A program made the translations under genes and the position numbers. A DNA stretch of 64,000 bases, taken from NCBI RefSeq assembly GCF_029227915.1, contig NC_079880.1, forward strand, positions 22,816,501-22,880,500. Reading direction: 5' to 3'. This document shows positions 24,301-34,283 of the stretch, piece after piece. The DNA comes from Hydractinia symbiolongicarpus. Its lineage: Eukaryota > Cnidaria > Hydrozoa > Anthoathecata > Hydractiniidae. The notes beneath the pieces were generated by a model. The model ran no database searches. It saw only the letters and a list, made by a program, of their open reading frames with translations, and had not been told where the DNA came from. Each line of letters opens with the position of its first letter. Position 1 is the first letter of the stretch.

Positions 24301-26012
24301 TACCCGTTTATTTGCATACCATATGCAATGTGTACGCATCTGAAAAGAAACTGGAGGATCTTAACACAACTACAAAATTAAACATCGCAGCCTGTTTGGT
24401 ATTTTTGCGTGATCATATGAGGGAATTTAAAGGCAAGAACTATGCTCTAGCCAAATTATCACAAGATCAAAATATACAACAAATGGTTAGAAAAGCATCA
24501 CAATTTGCTTATAAATCGCTTCAAGAAAAAAGAATATTTTTCACCCAAGATGAGTTTGAAGATGACTGTAGCGACTGTTTAACAGCTATCGAACAGTCAG
24601 GTATTATCGAGAAAGTAGAAGGTAATGATGATGGAGACTTTTTTCAGTTTAAACATTTAATTTTGCAAGAATTCTTAAGCTCTGTCCATATCTTTCATGC
24701 TGCAATAGATATAAAGGTATGCATTTCAGAATTTGAGAATATGCGTAATTGCCTTCCATTGGTTGCTGGATTGCGTGGAATACTTGAGGATACCTATCAC
24801 GGCCCCAATTATATTAAACGGTTTGTTGAAGATATTAGAGGACCACGTGATCTTTGTTCAGTGGAAGGCTTGTTCGAAGATATGGATCAGGAATTATATT
24901 TACAGACATTTTTTGAATATCATAACAATAACGTTGATGATGTAGTAAAAGAATCATTTTTCAATATAAACAAAGCTTTTGTATTTGTTCGCTACCATCA
25001 TCTTTTAAATCAATTCATTTATTTTTTAAAAACAATTAAAAAAGTAGTACCAAAAAAACTAACACTTACTATTAAGATGTTGGATGGTGAGTTATTACCG
25101 AATGAAATGGTTGAATTGTCACCACTACTCAGTTCTTCCGTTGTTACTACTGAGCATCTTAAAATCCTTGACACACATTTAACCATCGACGATATTTTTT
25201 CGATATTAACAGACAAAATCAAGCTAGAAAAAATAACTTTAAATAATTGCAAATTAACCGATGATCACATCAAACATTTACAATCATGTATACCTTGTTT
25301 AAAAAGTTTGGATCTTAGTAACAACAACACTATGACGCCGACCTCGATGAAATGTATATCAAAATGTGTTACAGAAGCATTTAATAAAAATACTAACAAG
25401 CTTGAAGAATTGGCGTTACATAATTGCTTATTAACCGATGATCATATCACACAATTACAATCATGTATACCTTGTTTAAAAAGTTTGAATCTTAGTAACA
25501 ACAACACTATGACGCCGACCTCGATGGAATCCATATGGGAATGTGTTACAGAAGCGGCTAATAACAAGCTAGAAAAATTGAATTTACGTTATTGCGAATT
25601 AACCGATGATCACATCAAACATTTACAATCATGTATACCTTGTTTAAAAAGTTTGGATCTTACTGGCAACAATACTATGACGCCGACCTCGATGGAATCC
25701 ATATCGGAATGTGTTACAGAAGCGGCTAATAGAAATACTAACAAGCTTGAAGAATTGAATTTAAGTGCTTGCAAATTAACCGATGATCACATCAAACATT
25801 TACAATCATGTATACCTTGTTTAAAAAGTTTGGATCTTACTGGCAACAAATCTATGACGCCGACCTCGATGGAATTCATATCGGAATGTGTTACAGAAGC
25901 GGCTAATAGAAATACTAACAACCTAGAAAAATTAAAGTTAGATTATCGCTACTTGAACAATGATTATATCAAACAATTGCAGCCGTGCATACCATATTTG
26001 AAAAGTTACTAG
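20589..26012 (+). CDS. NLR1: HEPN-coiled coil-Death-NACHT-LRR receptor, apparently intact
   Basis: Five coding exons: 20589-21381, 21572-21646, 22119-22190, 22951-23217 and 23467-26012, joined by GT-AG introns that all interrupt codons after the first base. The joined length is 3753 nt, or 1250 residues. Order: HEPN (about residues 25-165), coiled coil (about 190-313), Death-like domain (about 322-402), NACHT (Walker A GIAGIGKT at 492-499, Walker B LIIVDGIDEF), then LRRs from about 988. The protein should be cytosolic; NLR proteins sense danger or microbial signals and oligomerise through NACHT. No substrate can be named. An AATAAA at 26290 fits the end of the transcript. This is the only one of the three copies with no visible lesion. 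Confidence 0.85.
21572..21646 (+). CDS. NLR1 exon 2: 25-residue coiled-coil cassette
   Basis: The acceptor is TTACAAAG and the donor ATG/GTAAGC. It encodes LSDRTELLEDDVCKLKG, closely matching exon 3, so the two exons arose by duplication. Phase 1 at both ends means it can be gained, lost or skipped without changing frame. It is conserved at 42843-42917 and 50800-50874. Confidence 0.75.
22119..22190 (+). CDS. NLR1 exon 3: 24-residue coiled-coil cassette
   Basis: The acceptor is CTTATCTAG and the donor AAAG/GTAAAC. It encodes LSNRTDVLEGDMCKLKD, paralogous to exon 2, also phase 1 to phase 1. The homologous exon in NLR3 (51347-51418) has a stop codon; that in NLR2 (43390-43461) is open. Confidence 0.75.
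22466..22508. repeat. Intronic hairpin with a perfect 16-bp palindrome
   Basis: GTGAAACATGTTTCAC (22478-22493) is its own reverse complement and is flanked by TTCCCTGT and ACAGGGAA. It lies in intron 3 and is conserved in the other copies (core at 43749-43764 and 51705-51720). It may be a small foldback element, a protein-binding site or an RNA structure. Confidence 0.6.
22951..23217 (+). CDS. NLR1 exon 4: Death-like domain
   Basis: Eighty-nine codons after the acceptor CTTCTTTAG. The core VAKMIGDNWKDLSKRLGI, then a helical middle, then LEMLQRQDIINEI follows the six-helix Death-fold pattern (buried W after GD/GN, LGI turn, terminal R-x-D-I-I). Death domains mediate homotypic recruitment of signalling partners, so this is the likely effector-coupling module. 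An upstream alternative acceptor (TTCAG at 22936) would shift the start; the chosen one keeps phase. Conserved at 44487-44753 and 52178-52444. Confidence 0.65.
23467..26012 (+). CDS. NLR1 exon 5: NACHT ATPase and LRR array
   Basis: The exon opens in phase 1 after CTTATAG with LEKYSDQLRDHYKK, before the first apparent start-like codon, so it is not a separate gene. NACHT motifs: GIAGIGKTSL (DNA 23733 on), LIIVDGIDEF (about 23953-23982), and a sensor-like VLVCGRPQACD. Helical NACHT-associated sequence follows, including FFQFKHLILQEFLSSVH. From about 25221 come five 59-residue (177-bp; one 168-bp) double-LRR units of the form LEKLNLRYCELTDDHIKHLQ...LDLTGNNTMTPTSM. The stop follows CIPYLKSY. Confidence 0.85.
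25221..26012 (+). repeat. NLR1 LRR-coding tandem repeat, five units
   Basis: Units begin at AAGCTWGAA at 25221, 25398, 25566, 25743 and 25920 (spacing 177, 168, 177, 177). Long stretches such as GATGATCACATCAAACATTT are identical between units, indicating recent homogenisation. The last unit is distinct (LNNDYIKQLQ) and acts as a cap. Confidence 0.9.
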
Positions 26013-26300
26013 GAGTTTGTGTCGACCTCAATGTAATGCATACCAATAAATTTAGTACAGAAGCCTTCAATAATCATACTAAAACTACTAGACTTTTAAA
26101 AATGGACATAACAGATGATCATATCAACGAATTGTTACAGTGAAAACCTTATTTAAAAAGTTTGAATTTATCTTACATACTTATAACATCAACCTCGGCG
26201 AAACTGTTAGAAAAGCCTAAAAACAAGAACTTACAAGTCAGAATAATGTAAAAAGGATATGGTATAAATTGTGTAAAGTTTTAATTCTGAATAAAGTTTT
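26013..26300 (+). other. NLR1 3' UTR containing a decayed LRR unit
   Basis: After the stop, the sequence still resembles an LRR unit (GTCGACCTCAATG for the usual GCCGACCTCGATG; a frame reading MDITDDHIN) but contains stops. AATAAA lies at 26290-26295. The same decayed unit follows NLR2 and NLR3, so the shortening predates the duplications. Confidence 0.65.
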
Positions 26301-27349
26301 TTTCTTATATTACCTCTACAGAGTGCGTGCGAATTAGGTGTGTCCAATATACGTTTGCTAGATTTAAACATGCGCAAAAATTTATGATTGCGGTATTTAG
26401 ACATCTCTTGCTAGTTTTTGTATGACCAAATTGCTATTATTTTTTATTTGGATTAAAAAAACTGAAATAAAATTTAAAAGAGTTTCTTCCTCTAATGTAT
26501 CACTGTGGGTTGAGTGTTAAAGCTAACAAGACGAATAATATACGTAAACTAAATCGCCAGATCGTATAGGCCTGTATTGGTTGGATCAGAAAAAGGTTCC
26601 AGATGAAAACACGTTATTGTCACAGTCGCATATTAGGAATGCTTTTTTTATTGTTGTACTCATACATTACATAAGATTGTAGTCGCTACAATTCATATCT
26701 GTTTCTGTTTCTTTTCGAAAGCGACCTCTATTGTCCCTATGAAAAAAGGCTCTAGGTACGAGGTTTATTTTCGTAATTTTCTCATGTTTCACCGAGGCTT
26801 AAGTATTGCAAAAAATTGCAGGTCATGTTGAAATTATTTATGCCGTTGTTCTGATGATAAAGGTGATAAATACCGATGGCATTGTGAACGTAGGTGATAA
26901 CTTTGTGACTTTTGATTCCCAAAATAGTTAATTTATGTGTTATGTAATTATTAAATGACTCCCTATCTATACAATATATAACACATTTAAGAAAAATAAT
27001 AGATTAGTCTCTCTCTTGGGTCAGGCGTTACATTGCTAGTTCCTTTCTTGATCTTAGCTGGTTAATTTCTTTATTTTACCAACACAGTTCGGGAAATTAT
27101 ATTATATTTAAACACATCATATATTTTTTTAAACGTAGAACATATTTCTTCTTGGAAAACTTTTGTCATAGTTCAACTGGGAAAGTTGCTAGCTTAGGGA
27201 AGGAAGATATAAGGACTAATTTTGATCTAAATTTAAACCCAGTATTATTAACTGGGTTGCTTATAAAAAATTAGTCAGCCAACATTTATAAGATATTAAA
27301 AACATATTCATTGATTATTTATAGTAACTAATATACTGGTTATGAAAAG
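26301..27349. other. Downstream flank of NLR1, non-coding
   Basis: Conserved with 47860-48695 and 55700-56751 but without an open frame or named motif. Conservation here reflects recent duplication, not necessarily function. Confidence 0.5.
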
Positions 27350-28424
27350 CAGCCTGTACAAAGGTCTTGTTTAGCCGTCAATTTAGCGTGGCTGATAAGC
27401 ACATCTTGTCCCGTAACAGAATAGTCAACGTGCAGCCGAACCCTTGAAATGTGTGGCCGAACTTTTGAAATGAGTGGCCGAACGGCATAACACTCGGCCG
27501 AACATTTTGATGTTCGGCCGCACATCTGCACGTCCGCAAGTCCGAACGTTTCAAATTATAAATGTTCGACCGAACATCTCAGAGAATCTGGTCTGTATAT
27601 TTACTTAGCTTTAAAAGTCAAGCCGGGTCTATGTGAAGTGTTTAAACGTTCTACGCCTTACGGATCGAGTCTCATCAAAGTCTGTCGAACAAGTTCTCCA
27701 GAAACATTGGTGTTATATTTTAAACGTATCAATTCCGACATTTGTCTCTTGTCTGTAGCCAATATCTGTTTTTGTGTTTAATTCAAGTACAACAACATCC
27801 TCCAATTCCTTAGCATTGATATTTTGCTTTCGATTTAACCTACCCATTCCTTCGACAGATTTCCAGAGAGTTTTTTTTGCTTAATGGAACATTATGGTGC
27901 TTGTTTATTATACTACATATCTCTCTGTACTTTAGTTTCGGTTTTATGTCATGATAATATTTTATCAAAGAAAAAAGATCAATTCGTGTGTCTTTAGGCA
28001 GAAGTACTTCCATCTTACTAGAACACTGACTATTGTTTTCATTGAAGCTGTTTTTAAATGTTTATTGCGTCCGAGCGAATGTTTGAGTTATTCGGCCGAA
28101 CCGTTAAACATTCGGCCGAATGTTACGACATCCGGCCGCATATTGTGATATTCGGCCGGGCTTTTAAGACGTTCGGCCGCATGTTTGCTTAATACAAACA
28201 CCCGGCCGGACGTTCGGTAAATATACAGACCAGATTCTCTGAAACGTTCGGCCTAACATTTATAATTTGAAACGTTCGAACTTGCAAACGGCCGAACATC
28301 AAAACGTTCGACCGAGTGTTATGATGTTCGGCCGCACATTTTAAAGGTTCGGCCGCACGTCGACTATCCTATTACGGAACAAGATGTACTAATCAGCCAC
28401 GGCAACAAACCCTTGGGACGACGA
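27350..28424. mobile_element. Foldback element with CGGCCGAAC-rich arms
   Basis: A left arm (27387-27604) and a right arm (28217-28401) are imperfect inverted copies. Both are packed with TTCGGCCGAACAT-type palindromes and share CAGAGAATCTGGTCTGTAT (or its inverse). A shorter outer similarity (GTACAAAGGTCTTGTT versus AACAAACCCTTGGGAC) extends the ends. The interior is non-coding. Also present downstream of NLR3 at 56752-57836, so it was inserted before that duplication. Confidence 0.7.
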
Positions 28425-28506
28425 TAAAAAAGAACACGTGTTAGTCAACATTTTGTTCTAATTTGCTTTGTGTTTTAATATAGGCTCGAAAATGCCGACT
28501 TTATAA

Positions 28507-28626
28507 GATGAATAAAGTTTTTTCAAGTTTTTCTAAATTCCAGAAATGACGAATTACCAGTTGATAGATGAATAAAGTTTTTTCAAGTTTTTCTAAATTC
28601 CAGAAATGACGAATTACCAGTTGATC
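28507..28626. repeat. 60-bp direct tandem duplication
   Basis: Two essentially identical 60-bp units, each starting GATGAATAAAG and ending near CAGTTGAT, lie head to tail. Also present near 57922-58041. Confidence 0.9.
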
Positions 28627-29960
28627 CTTTTCACGTAACGTCATGTCTTAACCATTAACAATGGAAAATCCAGTATAACGAAAACACTGTGTGGAATACG
28701 AAATGGATGTAAATGCAGAGCTAGAATCCCAACAGATTATTCATTTGTTAAATTAGTTTTTAAAGCAAAAATTAACAACAATTTCAGCAAAAATGTCGTT
28801 TTCAGTGACGAATACATAACCTACTCGCAAATTACTTGTTTTTAGCAGTTTTAAGATAAAATTAACCACTTGAATGTTGATGGACATTATTTTCATCCCG
28901 GACTGAAAGTATTGCAAGAAAGAGCGAAATTTCAAAGTTCGCGACCACAAGCAATCGAGAAAGCAGTTTCTATGTAAGTCACATACACTCCGAATTTGTC
29001 AAGTTCCCTTGTCATTATTCACAAAGGACTTGGGACTTAGAATCTTAGGTTATTTGGTTATGTGCAAAATCTTAAAGGGTAAAATTTTCGCTGACGTCAG
29101 CACGCCCAAAATTGCACGATTTTTTGGTCATGTTTATGCTTTGCGATGGATTGTCCCTTAACGCAGACATTGTGGACAGTGCAGCTAGCGCATTTTGACG
29201 TTGGTTACTCGACAAACACCCCTGCAAAATTAAAACTTTTACAGCCTACCGACTGCAGAGTATTGGCCAAGTGATGCCTTGAAATGTTGTTTAATACGAC
29301 TAAAATTGATTTCAGCAAGGATTAACCATTATTGGATATGATTGAACCAGATTTTTGACTCTGAGTGAGAAGATTCAATCGTCTCAAATAATCACCATCA
29401 ATCGGATTTGCTGGTTGTTCGTGTAATTTTGGCGCATTTAGCAATATGAATGTAATTCGCGTGGATTAATTTTGATGCAAGTTTCCAATTACCTGGGATT
29501 CTTATCTTTGTTTGACATGAGAGAATACAGAAAGAACCAAAAATTCTTGGGAACGAAGGTGCCCACAAGTGAGATAAGAAAATTTAAAGTTAAGTTGTAG
29601 ACAAAGCATAGATGGCCTTTTTTTGTTTCTTCAGAAGGCATAGTTAGGCGTTTTGAGTTTTGAGTTTTAAGGAAAAGAACACTGCAAGTACAATGAGAGA
29701 TCTCTCAACGTATTTGCCATGTCGTTTTCATTATAAATTTTAAATACGTAAATTTATTTTTCTGAGGTTCGATTTAAAAGTCATTTTATCAAACTGTTGT
29801 AGGGCCCAAAATAAAACAGCAAAAGTACAGACTTTTAAATTTGAATGCAGTAGATACAAAACTAAAACATCATAAATCTTGCATAAATTTATGGCTTTGA
29901 ACTAGTTCCAGACCATAAAAATGCAGCAAACAAGATCATTTTTCAATTCATAAGCCTCAC
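28627..29960. other. Unit flank, non-coding
   Basis: Homologous to 58042-59344 with scattered substitutions and small indels. No coding region was seen. Confidence 0.5.
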
Positions 29961-30066
29961 ACTTGATTACCAGTTCCTTTGATACAGACTTGATTACCAG
30001 TCCCTTTGATACAGAATTGATTACCAGTCCCTTTGATACACACTTGATCACCAGTCCCTTAGATTT
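29961..30066. repeat. 27-bp VNTR, four units
   Basis: Units of ACTTGATTACCAGTCCCTTT followed by GATACAG start at 29961, 29988, 30015 and 30042. The homologous site near 59345-59415 has about three units, so copy number has changed since duplication. Confidence 0.85.
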
Positions 30067-30498
30067 GAGCAGGTGATATTAAGCTATGTAAGAATTTAAT
30101 TTTCTCACAGAAAAATAAGTTGAGTTTGTGTAAAAATATAATTTTAGAAACTTCCCAATTTTCCGTTAATACGATACGAAGGAGTATTTTTTTTCTCAAA
30201 ATCGATCAAAACTATGTATTTTGGCTCTTTCATCGACGCAGTTCGTCAATGAAATGTAATTTTCAGGGAATTTACTTAACTTTTAAACTACTCTATTTGT
30301 ATTCGTCTGTCAATCTATACACGGCACTTCAGGGGCTCTTAACATAACATTCTATGCACAGGAATAAAAAATAAATTATGCCACGAGTACTCACAAAAGG
30401 AATACTTCGATGTGCCCTAAAAAATGTTAAAGGATAGGAACAGCTTGGAATTTGACTTCAGCGGTTCTCGTTTGGAAGGAAGTAAACATGTACTCTGT
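30067..30498. other. Unit flank, non-coding
   Basis: Resembles 59416-59622, except that about 226 bp (roughly 30240-30465) are absent from unit 3. No gene was seen. Confidence 0.5.
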
Positions 30499-30502
30499 AC
30501 CA

Positions 30503-33500
30503 GAGCATATTTCGAAATTGATTTTTCGGATGGATTTTTGATACTTTAGGGAATAATATCAAAAAGTTGGGCTTTCATGAGATTTGCTGAATACTTTCAA
30601 AAACCATAAACTATTTTTGTCGGAAGGATTCGATATATTTTCAATTTGTGGTGCTAAATACTTAACCTGGATTTTTATCGAATTAGGGACAAAAGACATC
30701 ACTATTTGAAGTTTTCTGGTATCAATAATATATATCTAATGAAAACAAAAAGACAAAATATACCATAGAAAAATGTTTATGAAACAAATATCATTACAAG
30801 GTTATAAAATAAATCTGTCGGAAGGATCTGTCAGATGGACAATTTTGTTTCGAAATTTTAACATTTGAAAAATCGAGTTCTTTATGTCTTTGCGAGTTAT
30901 TAACTGGATGTCGTTTTCGAATCAGTAAATGATTTGAAGCTAAAAAGTTTTTATTTCTAGAAATCTCAAGAAAAGGTAAATTGTCCATCCGACAGATTAA
31001 TCACTTAAAAATAAAGAATGTTTGCATCGATATGCTGAAATCACATTTATAAAAAGATTTTCACTTTTGCTATATTTTGCAAGGTGTATTTCCATGCTTG
31101 AATTATCTGATTTTCATTGATTATAAATCCTTTTTCCCTCAGCAGAAATCGTCACCGAATCTAAGAAAAGTCCATCCGACAGATTTATCATTACAGTTAA
31201 AGATTCGTAATAAATGATTTGAAATAACCTAAAAGCAACTTTCATGAAACCATTGAAGGCATATTGAACACTTTAACTAGTCCTCCTTCTCATTTTCATG
31301 GTCGTATGACCCAGCACAGAGGGCACAAATGCTCCTCATAAGAGATAAACTCTCATATTCTTTTTCTTCATGGCCACATTCTAGCATACGATTATCACTG
31401 TACTGTTGTATTTTGAATGGTTCTTTATCGTTAGAAAAATAAAAAAACTTCAACTCACATCCTCCATTCACAACCTCCCGTGACCATTTGTGGATTTTCA
31501 ATGTGTCTGGAATCTTCGGCGCTTTGTTAATATCTTCCGGTTCTTTAAGTAGATCTGTTTGAAAGAGTGATGTGATTGAAGGAACAAGCCGATTTGCAGC
31601 ATCACAAAATTCTTTTGCGGAATTGACAACGACTTTTCCCGATTTAACGTGTCGAAAAACGACGTTCTTAATGGTGCCACCGATGCCGTCCATTGGCCCC
31701 TTTCCATGGTGGGCCTCGTTGAAATGCCATTCTAGATCTAAATCTGATCTGTATTGTGAAAGAATTTTCAACACAAATCTAGATCTGAACTGCGCGGCGC
31801 AGCCATCACTCCATAAAATAATATTCTTCAGTTGCACAAACTTTTCAATTTCAACTATGATCATGTGTAAGTCATCGATGCGATCCGTGAATGATCACTA
31901 CTCTCACTAATGACTGTTACCGGCTTCTTGACCAACTCAGCAGAATCGTTTGGCTTGAAATATACGCACGCTGTGAATATGCTGAATGAAGATTGTCCGA
32001 AGTATGCAGATTGAATTTCATCCTGCTGTTTATTTTTATAACTCTCGCTGTAGTCGACGTGAATTAATGCCGTCCCCTGCTCCATATTTTTCTTTTCATT
32101 GTTGCACGCAGAATTCTAAACAGGAAAAGGAAATAAATTTGAAAAATAAATCATACCTAATTAATACTTGATGACTTCAGAGATACTAAGTTTTGAGTGT
32201 AATTACCGGCAGCATTATATTCCTCACCTGTTCTCTTTTTCGATGGATATGTTTCTTCAGAGTTGAAAGAGATAGTTTCCATTTGTCAATGTTTTTTTGG
32301 ATTGTGGCTTTTTTTATATGTTTATCTTCTCTAATCCAGCACTGATAATCTATGGTGTTTGTGGTGTTGTTTGTTTGATGGTGTTCTTCATCACTTTCAG
32401 GGTCGGATGATTCACTGCTTTCATCATTTTTCCAATTGCCTAAAATCTTCATGGTTTCACATTCCTCGCATTTTCCATAGATACAATCTGTGTCAGTTGA
32501 GTCGCAGCAGTATTGTTCCATAATTTTGTGAGGATCTGTAGGATGTCCAGGTTTGAATCTTTTTAAAGACTGTGCCATCAAGCAAGTGTCTTTACACACC
32601 TCACATAAGCAAGATGTGTCTGGAATGTCCTTCTGTAATACGAGTTGCTTTTGTGTTTTGATATATTTGTACATCTGCCTAAATGAAAATTGATGACCGT
32701 TTTCTTCCCCATTCAAAATCTTCAAAAGATCTGTCAATGTCCACAGAAGGTAACGCTTTTGTAGAAACGTTTTCTTTCCGTTAATAATGCCAACATACTT
32801 GTTATCCATTCGACCTGGGTTAGTATATGTAATATCCGGTCGCTCAAAAAATTCAGTAAGGTGAGAGGTCTGATCTTCAGTTAGGATATTTGCTTTTCTC
32901 CCCCTTTTGCTAAACTGAATCCTTAGCTTGTATTTGTGAGCCAAACCTTTGATAACCTCACATTTTTTTCTCGGACTCTTTGGCAAGAGCTTTTCAACTT
33001 TGCTGACACTTCGGTGTAACGATTGTTTTGTTGTAAAAGCTGCTGTTAGTTCAGTTTCGTTGCTGTTAACAGCTTGGTCTTTCTTGTTTGCTTCTTCATT
33101 TTCTTGTTTTTTTCTCTTTCGGGCTTCCCTCTTTCTCATCCTGTCTTTTTCTAGATGTTCTTCATATTTTTTGGGCTCTACGTATTTCATATATTCAAGT
33201 TTATTTCTTTTTCTGTTCTTGTCTTCCTCCTTATATTATTCTGCATTCTTTTCTCGATACTTCTTTATATATTCTTTGTTTGCCTCGCTCTTTGATCTAT
33301 TTAGTTTTGGTCTTCCCATGATTGATAATTCGTTCGTTAAAAACGAGTACCAAATGACAAAAACATTCCTTTTATACTTTTTTCACAACATTCGATTCTC
33401 AAAAACATTCGATTCTTAAAAACATTCGATTCCCCTGATCTAAAGCCCGTCCAAACGTTGAAATGTATAAAAAAGGCGTAGCACGGTAGCAAAACATTAG

Positions 33501-34283
33501 TAAAAGAATCATAAACTTGAGATAACAACCAGGTGCCCTTTAGTAAGGTATAGTAGAAATAATAGAAAATCTGTCGGATGGACATTCTCATTTTCTAAAT
33601 CATTGATCCAAACTTTAAACTATACTTTTTCTGGTTATTTTCTCGCTTTCCTTCTGACTTTACCATTTAGTTCTTTGATTCATTGATTAAAATTTGAAAA
33701 TTACTCTAATATAACGAAGAGTAAAACGTCTTTTAGACCCCTATTTTGATAGAATTTATCTGTCGGATGGACTATTGGTATTCATGGAATTTAAAAAACA
33801 ATGCCATATCAGGAGTTTCCAGATCAGCTCTCTCTGGTTCAAGCAATCCAAGATTTGATACTTTTGAAAATAATAGATTGTAAACACATGATATATCCAT
33901 GGAATATTGATTTTTATGTAACGAAAATCTGTCGGATGGACAAGTTTGAACTGGATACGCTAAATTTTTAACTATGGTTCTTAAAAAAATTTGATTTTTA
34001 GTTTGGAAACTTATAACATATATCAATAGTTAAGAGACAATTCCAAAGCGATCTTATCATGACGCATCCCATCGTTTTAGCGCTGTAGTTGTCCATCCGA
34101 CAGATTTATTTAGTCACTCGCTCATACGATCAGGACCGTATAGGACAGAAGTATTTGTTTGCAAAGAAAACCTTTTAATTTTATCAAAGTTGGGACATTA
34201 ATTAAACCATTTCTAAAGAAATATCACACAACACTTCAATTTTAAATTTTTCTAGTAGTGTTGACCAATTTCGAAATATGCTC
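30503..34283 (-). mobile_element. DNA transposon, 3.78 kb, 18-bp TIR, 4-bp target duplication
   Basis: GAGCATATTTCGAAATTG (30503-30520) is exactly inverted at 34266-34283, flanked by ACCA on both sides (30499-30502 and 34284-34287). Unit 3 preserves the empty site as AGCA at 59623-59626. Subterminal copies of AATCTGTCGGATGGAC lie near 30811 (degenerate), 33568, 33758 and 33926, with inverted copies near 30982, 31170 and 34091, likely transposase-binding sites. A two-exon transposase gene runs on the minus strand. The 4-bp duplication and GAG ends are compatible with a Sola-like superfamily, but that is a guess. Confidence 0.85.
31277..33319 (-). pseudogene. Broken two-exon transposase of the 30503-34283 element
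   Basis: Exon 1 starts at the ATG at 33319 (MGRPKLNRSK), is interrupted by an in-frame TAA at 33238-33236, then runs open to a CCG/GTAATT donor at 32207. It has a lysine/arginine-rich N-terminus, a middle with CxxC pairs (CLCEVCKDTC, CIYGKCEEC), and acidic stretches. Exon 2 starts at 32115 after TGTTTAG and stops at 31277. It contains IHVDYSE, QDEIQSAYFGQ, LWSDGCAAQF and HHGKGPMDGIGG, whose aspartates could form the catalytic triad. A frameshift near 31865-31890 separates the first two motifs from the rest. The element cannot mobilise itself. Confidence 0.75.

Noticed and set aside
24184-24381. Plus-strand open frames in alternative frames of the NACHT exon (also 24733, 46298, 53411 and 53960)
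   Set aside because: Overlapping out-of-frame by-products of a long real exon.
31572-31910. Plus-strand open frames across the transposase (also 32949-33419 and 33088-33321)
   Set aside because: Antisense shadows of the minus-strand transposase exons.
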